A stretch of DNA of 64,000 nt from Ascaphus truei. Its lineage: Eukaryota; Chordata; Amphibia; Anura; Ascaphidae. The stretch covers positions 140,263,048-140,327,047 of the forward strand of contig CM071570.1 in the NCBI GenBank assembly GCA_036426205.1, given 5' to 3'. Shown piece by piece: positions 34,466 through 45,565 of this stretch (within the stretch, counting starts at the first letter, position 1; the number at the start of each line of letters is the position of its first letter). The notes under the pieces were generated by a model. The model did not search any database, was not told where the DNA came from, and saw only the letters and a list, made by a program, of their open reading frames with translations. The position numbers were made by a program, and so were the translations under genes.

Positions 34466-35471
34466 AAAACTTCTGTACATCAATGGAGTCAATGGAGCGG
34501 GGACGTATAACAGTATAGTACTGTTTACGTTTCATTGCTCACAATACAAACGTCATTTGCATTACAGTGTGGGGGCATTCCCTGCATTGTGTCACAGCTG
34601 ACGTGTATTATTTGCATAACATTCTACTTTTACATGTTTGCAGCATTTGCAGGTCACATTACTCATCATGTGATGATGTGCCAAGGGAAAATACTATACT
34701 CAACTCTTAAAGGAGAACCTCACATCATATCACACATTTTACTGAACTGAGCGACAATTATTTACATGATGTTACACATGTCACACATGTCACACATACA
34801 CCGTATATTCATCTTCCTTTACATTACACAATGCTTGTAATGTGACACGCATCTTTAAACGTTCATGTACATCTGTCTTCTCATGTTTACATATAGTTTT
34901 GGGTCCTCCCTATTTTCATGACGTCACTTATTGGACGCTCAATCACATTGCATGTTTACATTGTAACCGTAGCATTACAAGCACTTCAACCTAACTTATA
35001 CACACATGTACAGTAATTCAGCATTGGGACACCTTGTAAACTCATTCTATAGCAACTATCCTCATTACACAAATGCATGCATATGCACACGACTATTCAT
35101 TGTTGTCAACATGTCACAATAACATGCCTAATTACACATGTTACACAAAACTTTTCCCACGTCAATCTCAGCCTTTTTGCCTAATTACATGACTGACTGT
35201 TGCGTTCACAAGTGTTACATGCATTGCACATGCAACTATTTATTTGCAAGCAATGTTTCTACAAAGGTTCACGTCACATCATTGCCAAATATCATCATTC
35301 CCTGCAGAATACACACAACAAATACTTATAACAAGAACTGCACACAGCTTGCCACAGAAGTACTTTATTATGTTAATGTAACACCTTGCATTTTACTATG
35401 TCACCTGACATCATCACATACCTATTTAAAGGACGCCCATTACCTGCTCATTCACAGCTACTCATTTCAAA
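34466..35471. other. Harbinger 5' flank, no gene
   Basis: AT-rich region with many ACATG, CACAT and TGTAC words. A TATTTAAAGG box at about 35422 lies about 50 bp upstream of the transposase ATG and could serve as a promoter. No open frame of interest. Confidence 0.45.
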
Positions 35472-36303
35472 ATGTTGAGATTGTTTAGGAGACGGAGGAA
35501 CATTCTTTTCTATGACATGCTTGATGATCAAGAGAATCATATAGGGCAAGGGAGGGACACACCGAGGGACAGTGACAGGGACAGTCACGCGGATACGACA
35601 GGGACAGGGAGAGGGACAGGCCGAGGGACAGGTAGAGGGACAGGAGATCAGAGGAGAAGACAGAGGAGACAAGTTGTGCCTCGTCCGCGTCTGTACAGGG
35701 AGAGAACCCTGTTAGATGGGATGAGTGAGGAGGAGATTGTAAGTCGCTATCGTTTGAGTTCAGCAGCAATCTTATCTCTTTATCAGGAGATAAGGGGAGA
35801 TTTAGATTTTTTCACAGCCAGAGGTCGTGCAGTCCCTGGGCTTGTTAAAATGCTGTGCTCATTACATTATCTTGCTTCCGCGTCATACCAGACAACTGTG
35901 GGCATAGTGGGCGGGGTCTCGCAATCTACATTCTCGCGGGCCTTGACCCAGTTTCTCTATGCACTCAATAGACGCGCTAGGAATTATATTCATTTTCCTA
36001 CAGAGGCGACAGAGTGGCTGGAAGTCAGGACTGGCTTTTATAATATAGCAGGGATACCATGTGTGCTGGGTGCAATCGATTGCACACATGTTGCTTTGAT
36101 TGCACCTAGTCAGAGTGAGCATGTGTACCGCAATCGGAAGCACTACCATTCACTCAATGTACAGGTGGTATGTGATGCGACGATGAGGATAATGCATGTG
36201 GTACCCAAATTCCCTGGTTCCAGTCACGATTCCTCCATCCTGAGGAACTCTTCAGTCTTCCATGCGTTCGAAGAGGGACATTTTGAACATGGTTGGCTGC
36301 TGG
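35472..36303 (+). CDS. Harbinger (HARBI1-type) DDE transposase, exon 1
   Basis: With exon 2 it encodes a 402-residue protein without stops or frameshifts. The ATG at 35472 lies about 50 bp after TATTTAAAGG. Residues 1-70 are Arg/Gly/Asp-rich with TGRG repeats and RRRQRR (possible nuclear or DNA-contact tail). Residues 80-135 hold the SEEEIVSRYRLS helical region. GGVSQSTFSRALTQFL (147-162) is the helix-turn-helix. AIDCTHVAL gives catalytic D203 and PGSSHDS gives D253. Exon 1 ends at LLG with donor GG|GTGAGT. The enzyme would cut and join Harbinger ends in the nucleus, normally with a Myb-like partner such as the one at 3192-3603. It could be a recently active transposon copy or, less likely, a domesticated gene. 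Confidence 0.92.
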
Positions 36304-36412
36304 GTGAGTACACATTTACATGTTATAACACAAAATACATTTTTATTTAGGAATGTTGGCATTGTACAATTTGATCACTAATGTCAGCTTATGTGTGCTC
36401 CATTCATTATAG
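36304..36412 (+). other. Intron of the HARBI1-type transposase gene
   Basis: A 109-bp intron with donor GTGAGT, a TCACTAA branch-like sequence and acceptor CATTATAG. Removing it restores the invariant LLGDSGY motif across the junction. Confidence 0.9.
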
Positions 36413-36789
36413 GTGACTCAGGATACGGAATTAGGCCGTGGCTCTTGACTCCGGTGCTAAACCCTCAAACTGAAGCAGAGGACAGGTACAATGCAGCCCA
36501 TATATCTACAAGATCTGTTATAGAGAGGACATTTGGCCTACTCAAGACCAGATTTAGGTGTCTGGACAGAACTGGTGGGGCTCTTCTATACAAGCCTCAA
36601 AAAGTGTCTGATATTATCCTTGCCTGTTGCATTTTGCACAATGTTGCACTCAGGCACAATGTACAGTCAGACCTAGCTGAGCCTGTGGTAGACGAGCATC
36701 CCACCCATGTAGCTGCTGAAAATGAACAAACAGCCAGTGGTGGCCAGACACGCCAGAATCTCATCAATTCATTTTTTTCTTGTAAGTAA
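36413..36789 (+). CDS. Harbinger (HARBI1-type) DDE transposase, exon 2
   Basis: Continues in phase (G|GT gives Gly) as GDSGYGIRPWLLTP. Then come NAAHISTRSVIERTFGLLK with catalytic E315, FRCLDR and ILACCILHNV, ending in NSFFSCK and a TAA at 36787-36789. The E in ERTFG completes the DDE triad with D203 and D253. The acidic C-terminus after residue 360 is variable among relatives. Combined exons total 1,209 bases, a multiple of three. The absence of lesions contrasts with the decayed LINE and PLE genes around it and suggests a young insertion. Confidence 0.92.
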
Positions 36790-38371
36790 AAACATATATG
36801 TTCCAAGTTCTACTTTTATACTTACATTATGTTATCTTAACAATAATGTTTTTTTATATACCCTTCTGGTAGGACACAGATGAATATGGGTTGCACACCT
36901 TTCTTCTCTCTGCTGTGTGCACAAAGGGATGTGGCACCGGTATGTTATTGTTGCACAGGTTATATAATCCCTCTTCAATTTTACTTTAGTTGTGTGTATG
37001 TGAATACAACTGGGGTAACAAAGCACTAATATTGTAGCATTGTTTTGTTCCTTATGTTAACACAATACACATATTATGCCCATACTCATTCATGCTTCTA
37101 GTATGCTTACATACAATGTTATTGGTGCAGTGTAACATGTACATCCATATGATGTGTACACCAGCCTGATTTACATTTTGAATGTCATGAAATATACATG
37201 GTGTTGCACATTTAACACCAAATACACACTTTGCTGTGTTGTTTACGGTACTGAAGATGGCATGTCAATGTTTGCAATTTATATATTGTTCCTTTGCATT
37301 ATAGGTATATCTCCAGTATGACTGATCATGGTATGTATATTTGCTGACATCTCTCCTAAGATGTGCCTACCTCAATCTTCCTATAATTATTTGAAGTCAA
37401 AACCCAACATATTGGTTTTAACACAAATGTAACATACATGTACTTTCTGTATCATGTATATGCATTTAGCTACTCTTGAGCTTTCATGTGCATTGTATTA
37501 GAAAATGATTACTCACATTTCATCACATTTTATGTATGTTTCCTTATAAATTCCATTAATGTAATATAGATGTGTTTGGAGACAAGGGGATAACTGTACT
37601 TATTTGTTTACTTACGGGAGCTCATTCATCACGGATGAAATTGACTAATCCTAACACTCCATGCATGAATGCCTGTAATCACAACAATGCGTACTACATC
37701 TTATATTTAGCAATGTAGGTGTTTTTTAATGCTAGGAATTAATAGTCAACATTAATTTACATTTGTGACATGTGTATGTATAAGTCACACGTGTGTGGAT
37801 GTGTCCTACATGTACCAAGTGTAAAACTGTTAACAGAAAACACAATTTTGTTGCAAATGTTACTGTCATTTAGCATTTCTAATTTACCAATATGACAATG
37901 TTGGTAATATTTTTGCAATATAAATCACGTCACTTCATCATTATCATGATGATAATTATCAAGTATTCTCACAATTGTAACGTCAATCACGTGCACATTA
38001 GCATAGACACACTTTTTAAGACAACTGTTTGTGTCTGTATCAATTTGTGTAGGATCCATGTATAACACCGACAAATGATAACACCAGCTTTATTATGGTA
38101 GCTTATATCATCATATTGACTATACTATGTATTTTTAGAACGTTTAATAAACACAGTAAACTATAGTTAGTTAGGTTAATGAAATATACACAGAAACGTA
38201 CTTCATTACATGATGTTGATGTCATATTCAGAACATCATGCATTGTAGGGGACCACAACATCTGGCCAATAACATTATTTGCTACAGTCCCAAACCATTT
38301 TATCAACATACCCATGTAACAAGAGATTTTTAACAAGAAATGGCTAGTTGGTTGTAAGTGTCCTTTACATT
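36790..38371. other. Harbinger 3' flank, no gene recognised
   Basis: AT-rich sequence dense in ACATGT, TGTAC and CATG words. A second, Myb-like gene was looked for on both strands and not found here. No inverse of the left terminal sequence is visible. Confidence 0.5.
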
Positions 38372-38457
38372 GGGAGAAGGAGTGGCTCAGTGAGTAAAGA
38401 CACACACTGGCACTGAGAGTTTGAAGCAGGGGAGTCTGGTTCAATTCCCGGTGTCGG
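38372..38457 (+). mobile_element. tRNA-derived SINE head, truncated
   Basis: GAGTGGCTCAGTGAGTAAAG (A-box-like) and GGTTCAATTCCCGG (B box) are spaced as in a tRNA promoter, with the wording of a common frog tRNA-SINE. The body after GTGTCGG is missing because the 3.2-kb duplication starts there. Confidence 0.75.
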
Positions 38458-41400
38458 GTTCCTACTTTTATCTTTTCCTGTAATAAACGTTATTATGCCA
38501 TGTCCCTCTGTCTTTTCTTTTCTTAAAGTGGAACACGTGTTAAGAGACACACCTATCATCTGGATCAAGTTAACCTGTGGATACTTTCTCCAAAGTGGAC
38601 TTACTTTGCGGGACATTTTCACTTGGACATTTGTATATGTAAGTGCACTTTTCACAGAGATTGGATATATTTTTCACTGTATATGGGATAGTTGTGTGTT
38701 TTCTAGGTTTAAACACATAGGTTTTTTTTGCACATTTGGCCACATATTTAACCCACGCACTGGTATTCCTTTTTCCTTCATATATTACTTTTTGGGAGGA
38801 TTTGAATCACCCCCCCCCCCCCCCATAATCCAGCTGCGGGATATTTAGTCACTGTTTGTATTTAGAAGTTGGTGCTGTGTTTTCTTTATTCACAGACGTA
38901 CATGCATCTTGCACAGGGGGATAATAATTGAAAGGTACAAATTTGCCCGAAATTGCCAAGCTGAGTCTGAACATGTCACCTGTAGCAGCTAGGCTGCTGG
39001 AGCTCTTTGCTTTTTTGGGGGTTTGTCCATGTAGGGCTGAGCAGGTAGGTCAAAAGGTAGGTCAGAGTCAATTAATTGGGCCTTCAGGAGTCTCTATTAA
39101 AGGGCAACAACCTTCAACATGCATTAAGTCTGTCACTGTCAAAAAACTAAAGATGTGGGGTGGCACATCCAATATTCTCGCCAATAGCCTATGCCCGCCA
39201 TCCTTAAATGATGTAGCTCACCCCTATGAATAACGTATCCACATAACTAATAATGCAGTGCTGTATACAAAAATGCTAGATAATACAAAGTCTTTGTGTG
39301 GACACTAGATTGAGTCCCTACTCTGTCTGACTCTCACTCCCTTGGCACTTTATTTCTGGGGTGGCGGTGATTATGGGGGGAGAAGGAGATTGCACTTGTG
39401 AAGTAATTAGTAATCAAGAAGCATCTAAAGTACTTACCACTAGACTCTTCCTAAGAGAAGAACTCCTAATTGACCATGGAGTCCATTTGGACATAGGGTT
39501 CTGCTTTGCAGAAGGTGTTGACGACTTCCTCCTTCGGAGTGGTTGTGAGTGAAATCCTAATATCTGAAACAAGATGCAGATGTAGAAAATTGCCGATGTT
39601 GTCTCTCCCAGATTACACAATTACTGCACTGCAGATGGTGCTTTATTGATCATGCAACATTATGAGGACAAATCTAGCGAGAGCGGTTAGATCTATCTGC
39701 GTGTTAGAAGTTAGACTTCCAACAGTTGTGTCACTGCAAGGAGTACTCCCCATTGAAATCCTACCAATTTCTCTCTTTTGCAGTGCCTCCTTTGGCTCTA
39801 CCATATCACCACCAGCTGTTTATTCTCCCTTAACCAAAGCTGGAGCAGAAGGAGCAGTTGCAGAGGTGCTGGACATGGCAGAGTGAGGTGGTACAGCTGA
39901 TCTTAGAGACAAGGGACACCAATTAACACATCTGTTATGGGGTTCTACAACAGACTAGAACTTGGCATGGGTCCAATACCCCGTCTACACCCTGACTTTA
40001 ATCCACCTTCAACATATGCTGATGATTTTCTGCTCACATATCTGTCTAAACAACAGATTTTCTGGGTCAGAGTAAGCAGCAACACTCACTCGCACTACAG
40101 AGACAGAAACAGTTGAAGATGATGACATAGATTTTACTCAAAAGTGGCACTTGCAAAATTTCACTCTCCAGCATAGAGAAAACAAGTAAATCCTCAAACT
40201 GACATGCTTGCTCTAATTCAGAATTAATTCCAAAGAGTGATTTTGAAGAAGGTGAATATATTACCTAAACTCAAGCTCACCTCAGTTACAGTATAACCAA
40301 TTCCAATAACAGACTGAGAAGCAGCAAGCTCCTGGGTATCCACACAGGGTATGTGGCCACAGTACTAAATGCTGCTACAGGTACCAGCAAAAAAACCTGG
40401 TACATTTACTTAAAAAAAATCTCTTCTCTTTTTTGCTATCCTGCTCCCTCTCTCTCTGTCTCCCAAATAATAATAGGGTAGAGCTGCTGCAGAAACCCTT
40501 ATTTAGGTTTTTGATTAAACCTTTGACTAAAAAATATCAGAGTTGAAAATGTTGCAGGGCTGCTATTTTGCAATCTTTTAAGCAACACAGGGGATTTTAT
40601 TTGCAATGTAGGGTATTTCAAATTAACGTTTGACTTTGAAAGTTTAATCACATTCTTTTTATTAATTTTTTTAATGAATATTCGATTGAATTATCAGCTA
40701 ATCGAATTTCGGTAGTATCCCACATCCCTAAATTGGAGATAGAAAAATAATGGCTAATAGAAATAAAAAATGGGGAACATTCCATCATAATATTGTGAAT
40801 GTTGCGTTATTGCTTATATTAGCACTGCCCAAACTGCAAGATTATGCACATTTGGTAAATAGATGCAAATGCTGTTTTTACCTTGATTCATAGCCCACAT
40901 TATATTAGATTAATCTGACATGACACACATTAGAAAGAACTAACTGCTAAACAGCATAAGGCATTATGCATAGGGAACTATTAAAAGGGAAACAAAAAAA
41001 TATTTTATTGTTGTACTAAATTATAGGGATAACACAGTTCACAAATAATGCCAATTGCTATATCTTCTACTTCTTTTCTTGGAAATCCTATGTATGTGCA
41101 GTGCTGTATAGATTATGAGTGCTACATTGTTTAAGGAACTGATATATTATGCTTTAATATTGTAATAGATATTAAATGTGATGATTAAGTTTAATTAGAG
41201 ATTATTAAATGCTTAAGATCACCTGGTTTGATTGTGTCAGTGGAAAGTGATCATATACAGTATCTTGACACTGAAGACATTTGCAGTTTCATTTTGATCA
41301 CTTTAAAACCAATTTTAAATATGACGTGGTTATGTCTTCCTATGATAGAGAAGGATTCACCTTCATTAGCAGTAAATTAACTGGACTAAATTCTTCTCCA

Positions 41401-41690
41401 GTACAGGGATGACCGCTATATTGCATAGGTGCCTTAGATTACATCACTTTGAATTTTCTGAAGGATCATCAACCATTTATAAGCAGTGAGCAATGTATCT
41501 AAAGTTCTGTGCATTGTATAATTGCCTTGGAGAGAAGGAATATACTGTCTATTATTTGAGATGTATTGCCATCCCTATGGAGCTCTACATAATTTATATT
41601 GTACAGATCAGCACCATTATCAAAACATATTCATAGAATATACTACTGTATAACTCGTTGTTTGACAATATTTCTTTAAAAATCTATCAA
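38458..41690. repeat. 3.2-kb direct duplication, copy 2
   Basis: Aligns to 29016-32172. Begins inside PLE tail family T (38458-38895). Contains short open segments but no recognised gene. It ends where PLE-like sequence starting CTATCAATGTG begins. Confidence 0.88.
39907..40116 (+). other. Unassigned open segment in the duplication
   Basis: A 69-codon open frame without low complexity (…MGFYNRLELG, PRLHPDFNPPSTYADDFL, TYLSKQQIFWVR). It could be a fragment of an unknown coding exon. The matching part of copy 1 (about 30455-30650) is broken by indels. No family was recognised and no clear splice sites can be fixed; the possibility that it is chance is substantial. Confidence 0.25.
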
Positions 41691-42540
41691 TGTGAATCAA
41701 ATACAAGGGATAGACAGCACTCAAATAAGATAAAATAAGTGACTAAGTGGTGCACCGGGGAACAGGGAGGAACCCTATTTCCTTCACACAATAAGTATAC
41801 AATAAAGATATGTTATGCAGGATACGTTTAAGAGGAGAGGTTTGTGATGGTGAAGGGGTAACCAGGTTCACTAATAAAGGTCAAGCCCACTTGGTTGCCC
41901 TGATCCATGTTTTGGGGTTCTAGAGTGTCAGCTATAGGACCTATTGAAAAAATTTATCTGGGCGTTTTGGGGGCAAAGGGCTGCGGAAAAGAAAACTGTG
42001 TATGAAAGAGAACAGTGTTCTTATATGTAATATTTATAGAGCAGTTACTAATAAAGAGATACTTAGCTTGAGAGTCTCTTTGCTTGAATTTGATGATTCC
42101 TTCTGCAGTCCTCAGCAAATGGGGAACTGCACCTTAGTGAAGGAATACATAAAACGACATGGCATAATAACGTTTTAAATAAGATTAAAAGAAAAAGATA
42201 ATTGCAAACTCACAAACAGCAAAATTGTGTGCGCAGTCGAATTTTAAGCTTTCTAGCTGTACACCATTGGAGTCCTATGTTCCTGCACTGGGTCCGCAGT
42301 GTTGCTTGCTCACTCTGCGGTTCATGGGATTCTCCTCCGGTGGCATCTGCTCCCAACGGTGTTGGTTTCCCTCGTTTACCCCTTGTGTGTTTCGCTGCTA
42401 TCCAGACTTCCTTCTTCCTTCAACCAAGTTGCTGAGCTCCGTTGGTGTATAGGAATATTCCTGGCTCTGTGGCTCCATGTAGTCGAAAATCTCTTTCGGG
42501 TGACGTCAGGGCAAAACTACGGTGGCTCAGGAAGGACACC

Positions 42541-42579
42541 CTATGCGTTTTGCGAACTCAATTCGCTTTGTCAGGGGAT
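42541..42579 (-). ncRNA. Degenerate hammerhead-like core
   Basis: The minus strand reads CCCTGACAAA, stem GCGAA/TTCGC, then AAAACGC. Two CG-to-CA changes relative to CTGACGAA and CGAAAC are typical of CpG decay. Confidence 0.4.
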
Positions 42580-42603
42580 AGCTCATGATGGTTGCTGAAG
42601 GCT

Positions 42604-43022
42604 CTTATATACCCACCACCTGCAGACCCACGGGGGACACCTGCAGAGAAGAACCTGGGGCCCCACAGCTGTGGGGGCCACGTGGACCCGCAGGGACCAC
42701 GGAGGGCCCCAGACCCCAGTGGGAACCACCCAAGGGCCCCCAGACCCCCATGGGAACCACCCGAGGGCCCCCAGATGCCAACAGGTACCACCTGTGGATC
42801 CACCGGGGACACCTGCGGTGAAGAACTGGGGGCCCCACAGCAGTGTGGGCCCGGCAACGTGTAGGTACCACCCGAGGTCCCCAGACACCTGTGGGGATGA
42901 CCCAGACACTCCCAGAAACCTGCGGGACCACCCTTGGAACCTATTGGGGCCCATGGTGACCTACGGGGACCAGGAGGCCCACAGCACCTTACGGGGACAA
43001 CCCGGAGACTCCCAGACACCCG
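42604..43022. repeat. GC-rich minisatellite, second block
   Basis: Degenerate ~30-33-bp units (GGGAACCACCCGAGGGCCCC, CAGACCCC). Homologous to 25060-25530 within family M copy C. The several overlapping open frames are by-products of GC richness. Confidence 0.85.
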
Positions 43023-43060
43023 TGAACGAAACGCGTGTCGGGTCTTCATGATGTCAGGGT

Positions 43061-43899
43061 CATAAGGTCAATAGCGCAACTGCAATGCAGGTTGCATGTT
43101 ACCTTGTAGCTCTCTATACTATGTTATTGAAGCCAAGATAGTTAAACTAAGCTGTGGGCTGATGAGGCATCCACTAGCAGAAAGAGTGAGGTGTAGTTTC
43201 ATTGCAGCATTACTGAATGGCTTCCGAATTCTACTGTGACAGCATGTTACTTTGTTACGTTACGTTAAGTTACGTTAGTTGCAAACAGCTATATTTTTTC
43301 CACTGATACAAGTCAACTGTTGTTACTGCTGAAATACTTATATGGTAACACTGACGGCAGAGTTGCTACACTGTAACTATATGAGGTAATTACAATCTAT
43401 GGCTATTTTGTAAGACAGTACTTAACTGTCTATTTAATTATACATAAAGATGTATTATGACTCATTTGGTCACCATTACTCAATGGTCATTACCACTGAA
43501 TGAGGCAAATACTTTGAGGAAGATTAAATATCCTTATTATTTTGGTTAAGTTGCCGATGTCATTTTCTCAATAACTGCAGACTTATATAGTTTACCTCTG
43601 CAGTGTTTTAATACCCTTGAACAGGAGTTTTGTCTCCTATTACTAGGGACTGTTCACAATCACTTTGTAAATATTTGTAAATATATATGCACTTTATATG
43701 GCGATAGGAGTTAATAAACCCTTTAATGTATTATCATCCAATTTGGATAAAGATCTGAGTTTAATAGACAGGCAAATAAGATATATAAGTATTACAAGGA
43801 ATTTTCCTCCAATTGGACATTTTGCCTTATTAGCACTAACTGTTTATAGGTTTTAACCATTCATTTCTTTTGTTTCTATATAATCAATAAATGACTTTT
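43061..43899. other. No gene recognised
   Basis: AT-rich sequence with a short GTTAC-repeat patch near 43250-43280. It may include PLE 3' sequence but shows no motif. Confidence 0.45.
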
Positions 43900-44385
43900 A
43901 TTATATGTATTAGTGGAGATGGATTTCCATCTCTTTCCAGTATATCAATATTAACCCTATTACAACAGAGGTTGAGTGCATAGTTCTATGGGAATACTTT
44001 ACCCCGTTTGTTGCTATATCCTCTCCCTATATGCACCCCTCATATATTTAGCATTATATAGGCTGAGCAGAGGCTATATTTTTGTATGATTATTCTTTTT
44101 ATTATCTGATTTCATAAGATCAGTTCTATTAATCTGGGTTGCCTTATCAAATGCTTCCTGTAAATCAAATTGTAACCTCAGGATATGAATCTAGATGTAA
44201 GTTCACGTGATTGTATAACAAAGGATTCTTTGTCAGAACACAACCATTTTAATCTTAAGAACTAACCTTTTGCTATACCCTTTAAGAGTGCACGAGGATG
44301 GCCACTATTGGCTATAAGATATGTGTTTCTTGAGTTTAGTTTTCTGATTACATTAGTTTGTATATTTAAATGTATGTCGATATAT

Positions 44386-44399
44386 ATATAAAAGATCTA
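44386..44399. repeat. 14-bp target duplication of the 441-bp insert (left)
   Basis: ATATAAAAGATCTA recurs at 44841-44854. Removing 44400-44854 restores the PLE-2 frame (…QYLDLFYIYID). Confidence 0.85.
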
Positions 44400-44840
44400 T
44401 GAAGATTGAGTGAGGGGTATAAGCCCCCAATCAGGTCTCAGCTGTCCCAAGCATGAGGATTGATAGCAGCCTTAATGTTTGTAATCCATGTGCTGTAGAG
44501 CATACATAAGTGCTGGGGAGACTCTATCAGACAATCTGGACAAGGTATAATAGTACCAATAATGCTGAAGGGTTACTCAAAGCTCTATATATACCATAGA
44601 GGTATTAAGCAAATCCCCAGCAGAAAACAAAGGTACATACCTTACATGCCAGTGTCAGTCTCCCTTCGCAGCACAGCTCTGTGTCAGCTGGATGCGTGCA
44701 TCACGCTGGGTGTAATGAAGAAGGAGGGAGGTCCCGGAGGTCCAATGACGGTGCACTGCTCAACAAACAACGGGGGCTGCAGCCCCCGTTGTTTGTTGAG
44801 CAGTGCACCGTCATTGGACCTCCGGGACCTCCCTCCTTCT
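44400..44840. mobile_element. 441-bp unidentified insertion ending in a palindrome
   Basis: Bounded by a 14-bp target duplication. Its last 122 bp (44719-44840) are a perfect palindrome abutting the duplication. No poly-A, TIR or coding frame. The length of the duplication suggests reverse-transcriptase-mediated insertion. The family was not recognised. Confidence 0.75.
44719..44840. repeat. Perfect 122-bp palindrome
   Basis: Arms of 61 bp without mismatch and no spacer, centred on CTGCAG between 44779 and 44780. Confidence 0.97.
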
Positions 44841-44903
44841 ATATAAAAGATCTAGATACTGAAAATGATGGGGATGAAAAGAATATGTAAAATATATATT
44901 ATA

Positions 44904-45565
44904 CAGCTCAACCCAGTTATAGCGTGATGTGCTGCAATGCGGATCAGCTTATAACGTGGTCTGAGTGTGACTCCTGATTTATAAACATCTCAAAGGTTTT
45001 TTTTTAATAACATTCAATGCTTTATTGACTTACCAGGCATCTGCAGCTCTCTCCTCTCTGCAGCTTTCTCTTTCCCTGCTTTATCAGGCTGCGTCCATGT
45101 GCGTGCCTTTAATTTGACTTTCAAGCGCAGAGGAGGGTATCATGACCCTTCACTGACCAATAACAGCCCAACAGTGAATACATTTTATTAATACACATGT
45201 AGGAATCGAATCCATAACTATGCTAGCAGCGTTTCTCTAGCTGCTACACCACAGGGTTGTGTGATGACATATGAAGGGTCATGGGTTCGATTACTGCATG
45301 TGTATTATAGAAATGTATTCAATGTTGGGCTATCATTAGTCAGAGAAGGGTCATGTGACCATCCTCTGCGCTCAAAAGTTAAAAAAACGCACGTGGACGC
45401 AGACTGATGAAGCAGGTAGAGAGCTGCAGATGCCAGGTAAGTCCTTGATCGTGGCAGCCGTTATGCGATCCTGGTTATAATGTGATCCCGGTTATAATGC
45501 GATCCCGCTAATAACGCGGCCTCCTTATGTGGACCCGAGCACCACGTTATTATGGGGTTCAGCTG
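44904..45565. mobile_element. Tigger/pogo-like MITE, 662 bp
   Basis: Ends CAGCTCAACCCAGTTAT and ATTATGGGGTTCAGCTG are inverted and flanked by TA (44902-44903, 45566-45567). The whole element is one imperfect fold-back. TA target and CAG-start suggest the pogo/Tigger branch of Tc1-mariner; the superfamily is an inference. There is no transposase frame. A tRNA-like segment sits near its centre. Confidence 0.8.
45200..45268 (-). other. tRNA-like segment inside the MITE
   Basis: The minus strand has GTGTAGCAGCTAGAG (A-box-like) and GGATTCGATTCC (B box) spaced as in tRNA. The right arm of the fold-back has a partner GGGTTCGATTACTG. It is not a full cloverleaf, so it is not annotated as a tRNA gene. 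Confidence 0.45.

Larger units (their letters stand above)
41691..43060. mobile_element. PLE-tail sequence with GC-rich block
   Basis: The left part is AT-rich PLE-terminal type sequence. At 42541-42579 the minus strand has a decayed hammerhead-like core. 42604-43022 is the GC-rich minisatellite. Immediately after, GAACGAAACGCGTGTC (43023-43038) is again PLE-end wording. The GC-rich block may have replaced or invaded the PLE end. Confidence 0.5.

Noticed and set aside
35485..36149. Minus-strand open frames opposite the transposase
   Set aside because: Shadows of the HARBI1-type exon; no motif, and the plus strand has clear catalytic residues.
34466..38371. Myb-like partner gene next to the transposase
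   Set aside because: Searched both strands by eye for RFxxxE...HYDxLYG-type sequence and found none; the only copy is at 3192-3603.
38372..38457. A true tRNA gene
   Set aside because: A and B boxes are present but the stems do not form a full cloverleaf, and the wording matches a frog SINE head.
42558..43051. Several overlapping open frames of 78-163 codons on both strands
   Set aside because: They lie in a GC-rich minisatellite where stop codons are rare; frames on both strands are equally open and low complexity.
45200..45268. A true tRNA gene on the minus strand
   Set aside because: No proper acceptor stem; it lies inside a MITE fold-back.
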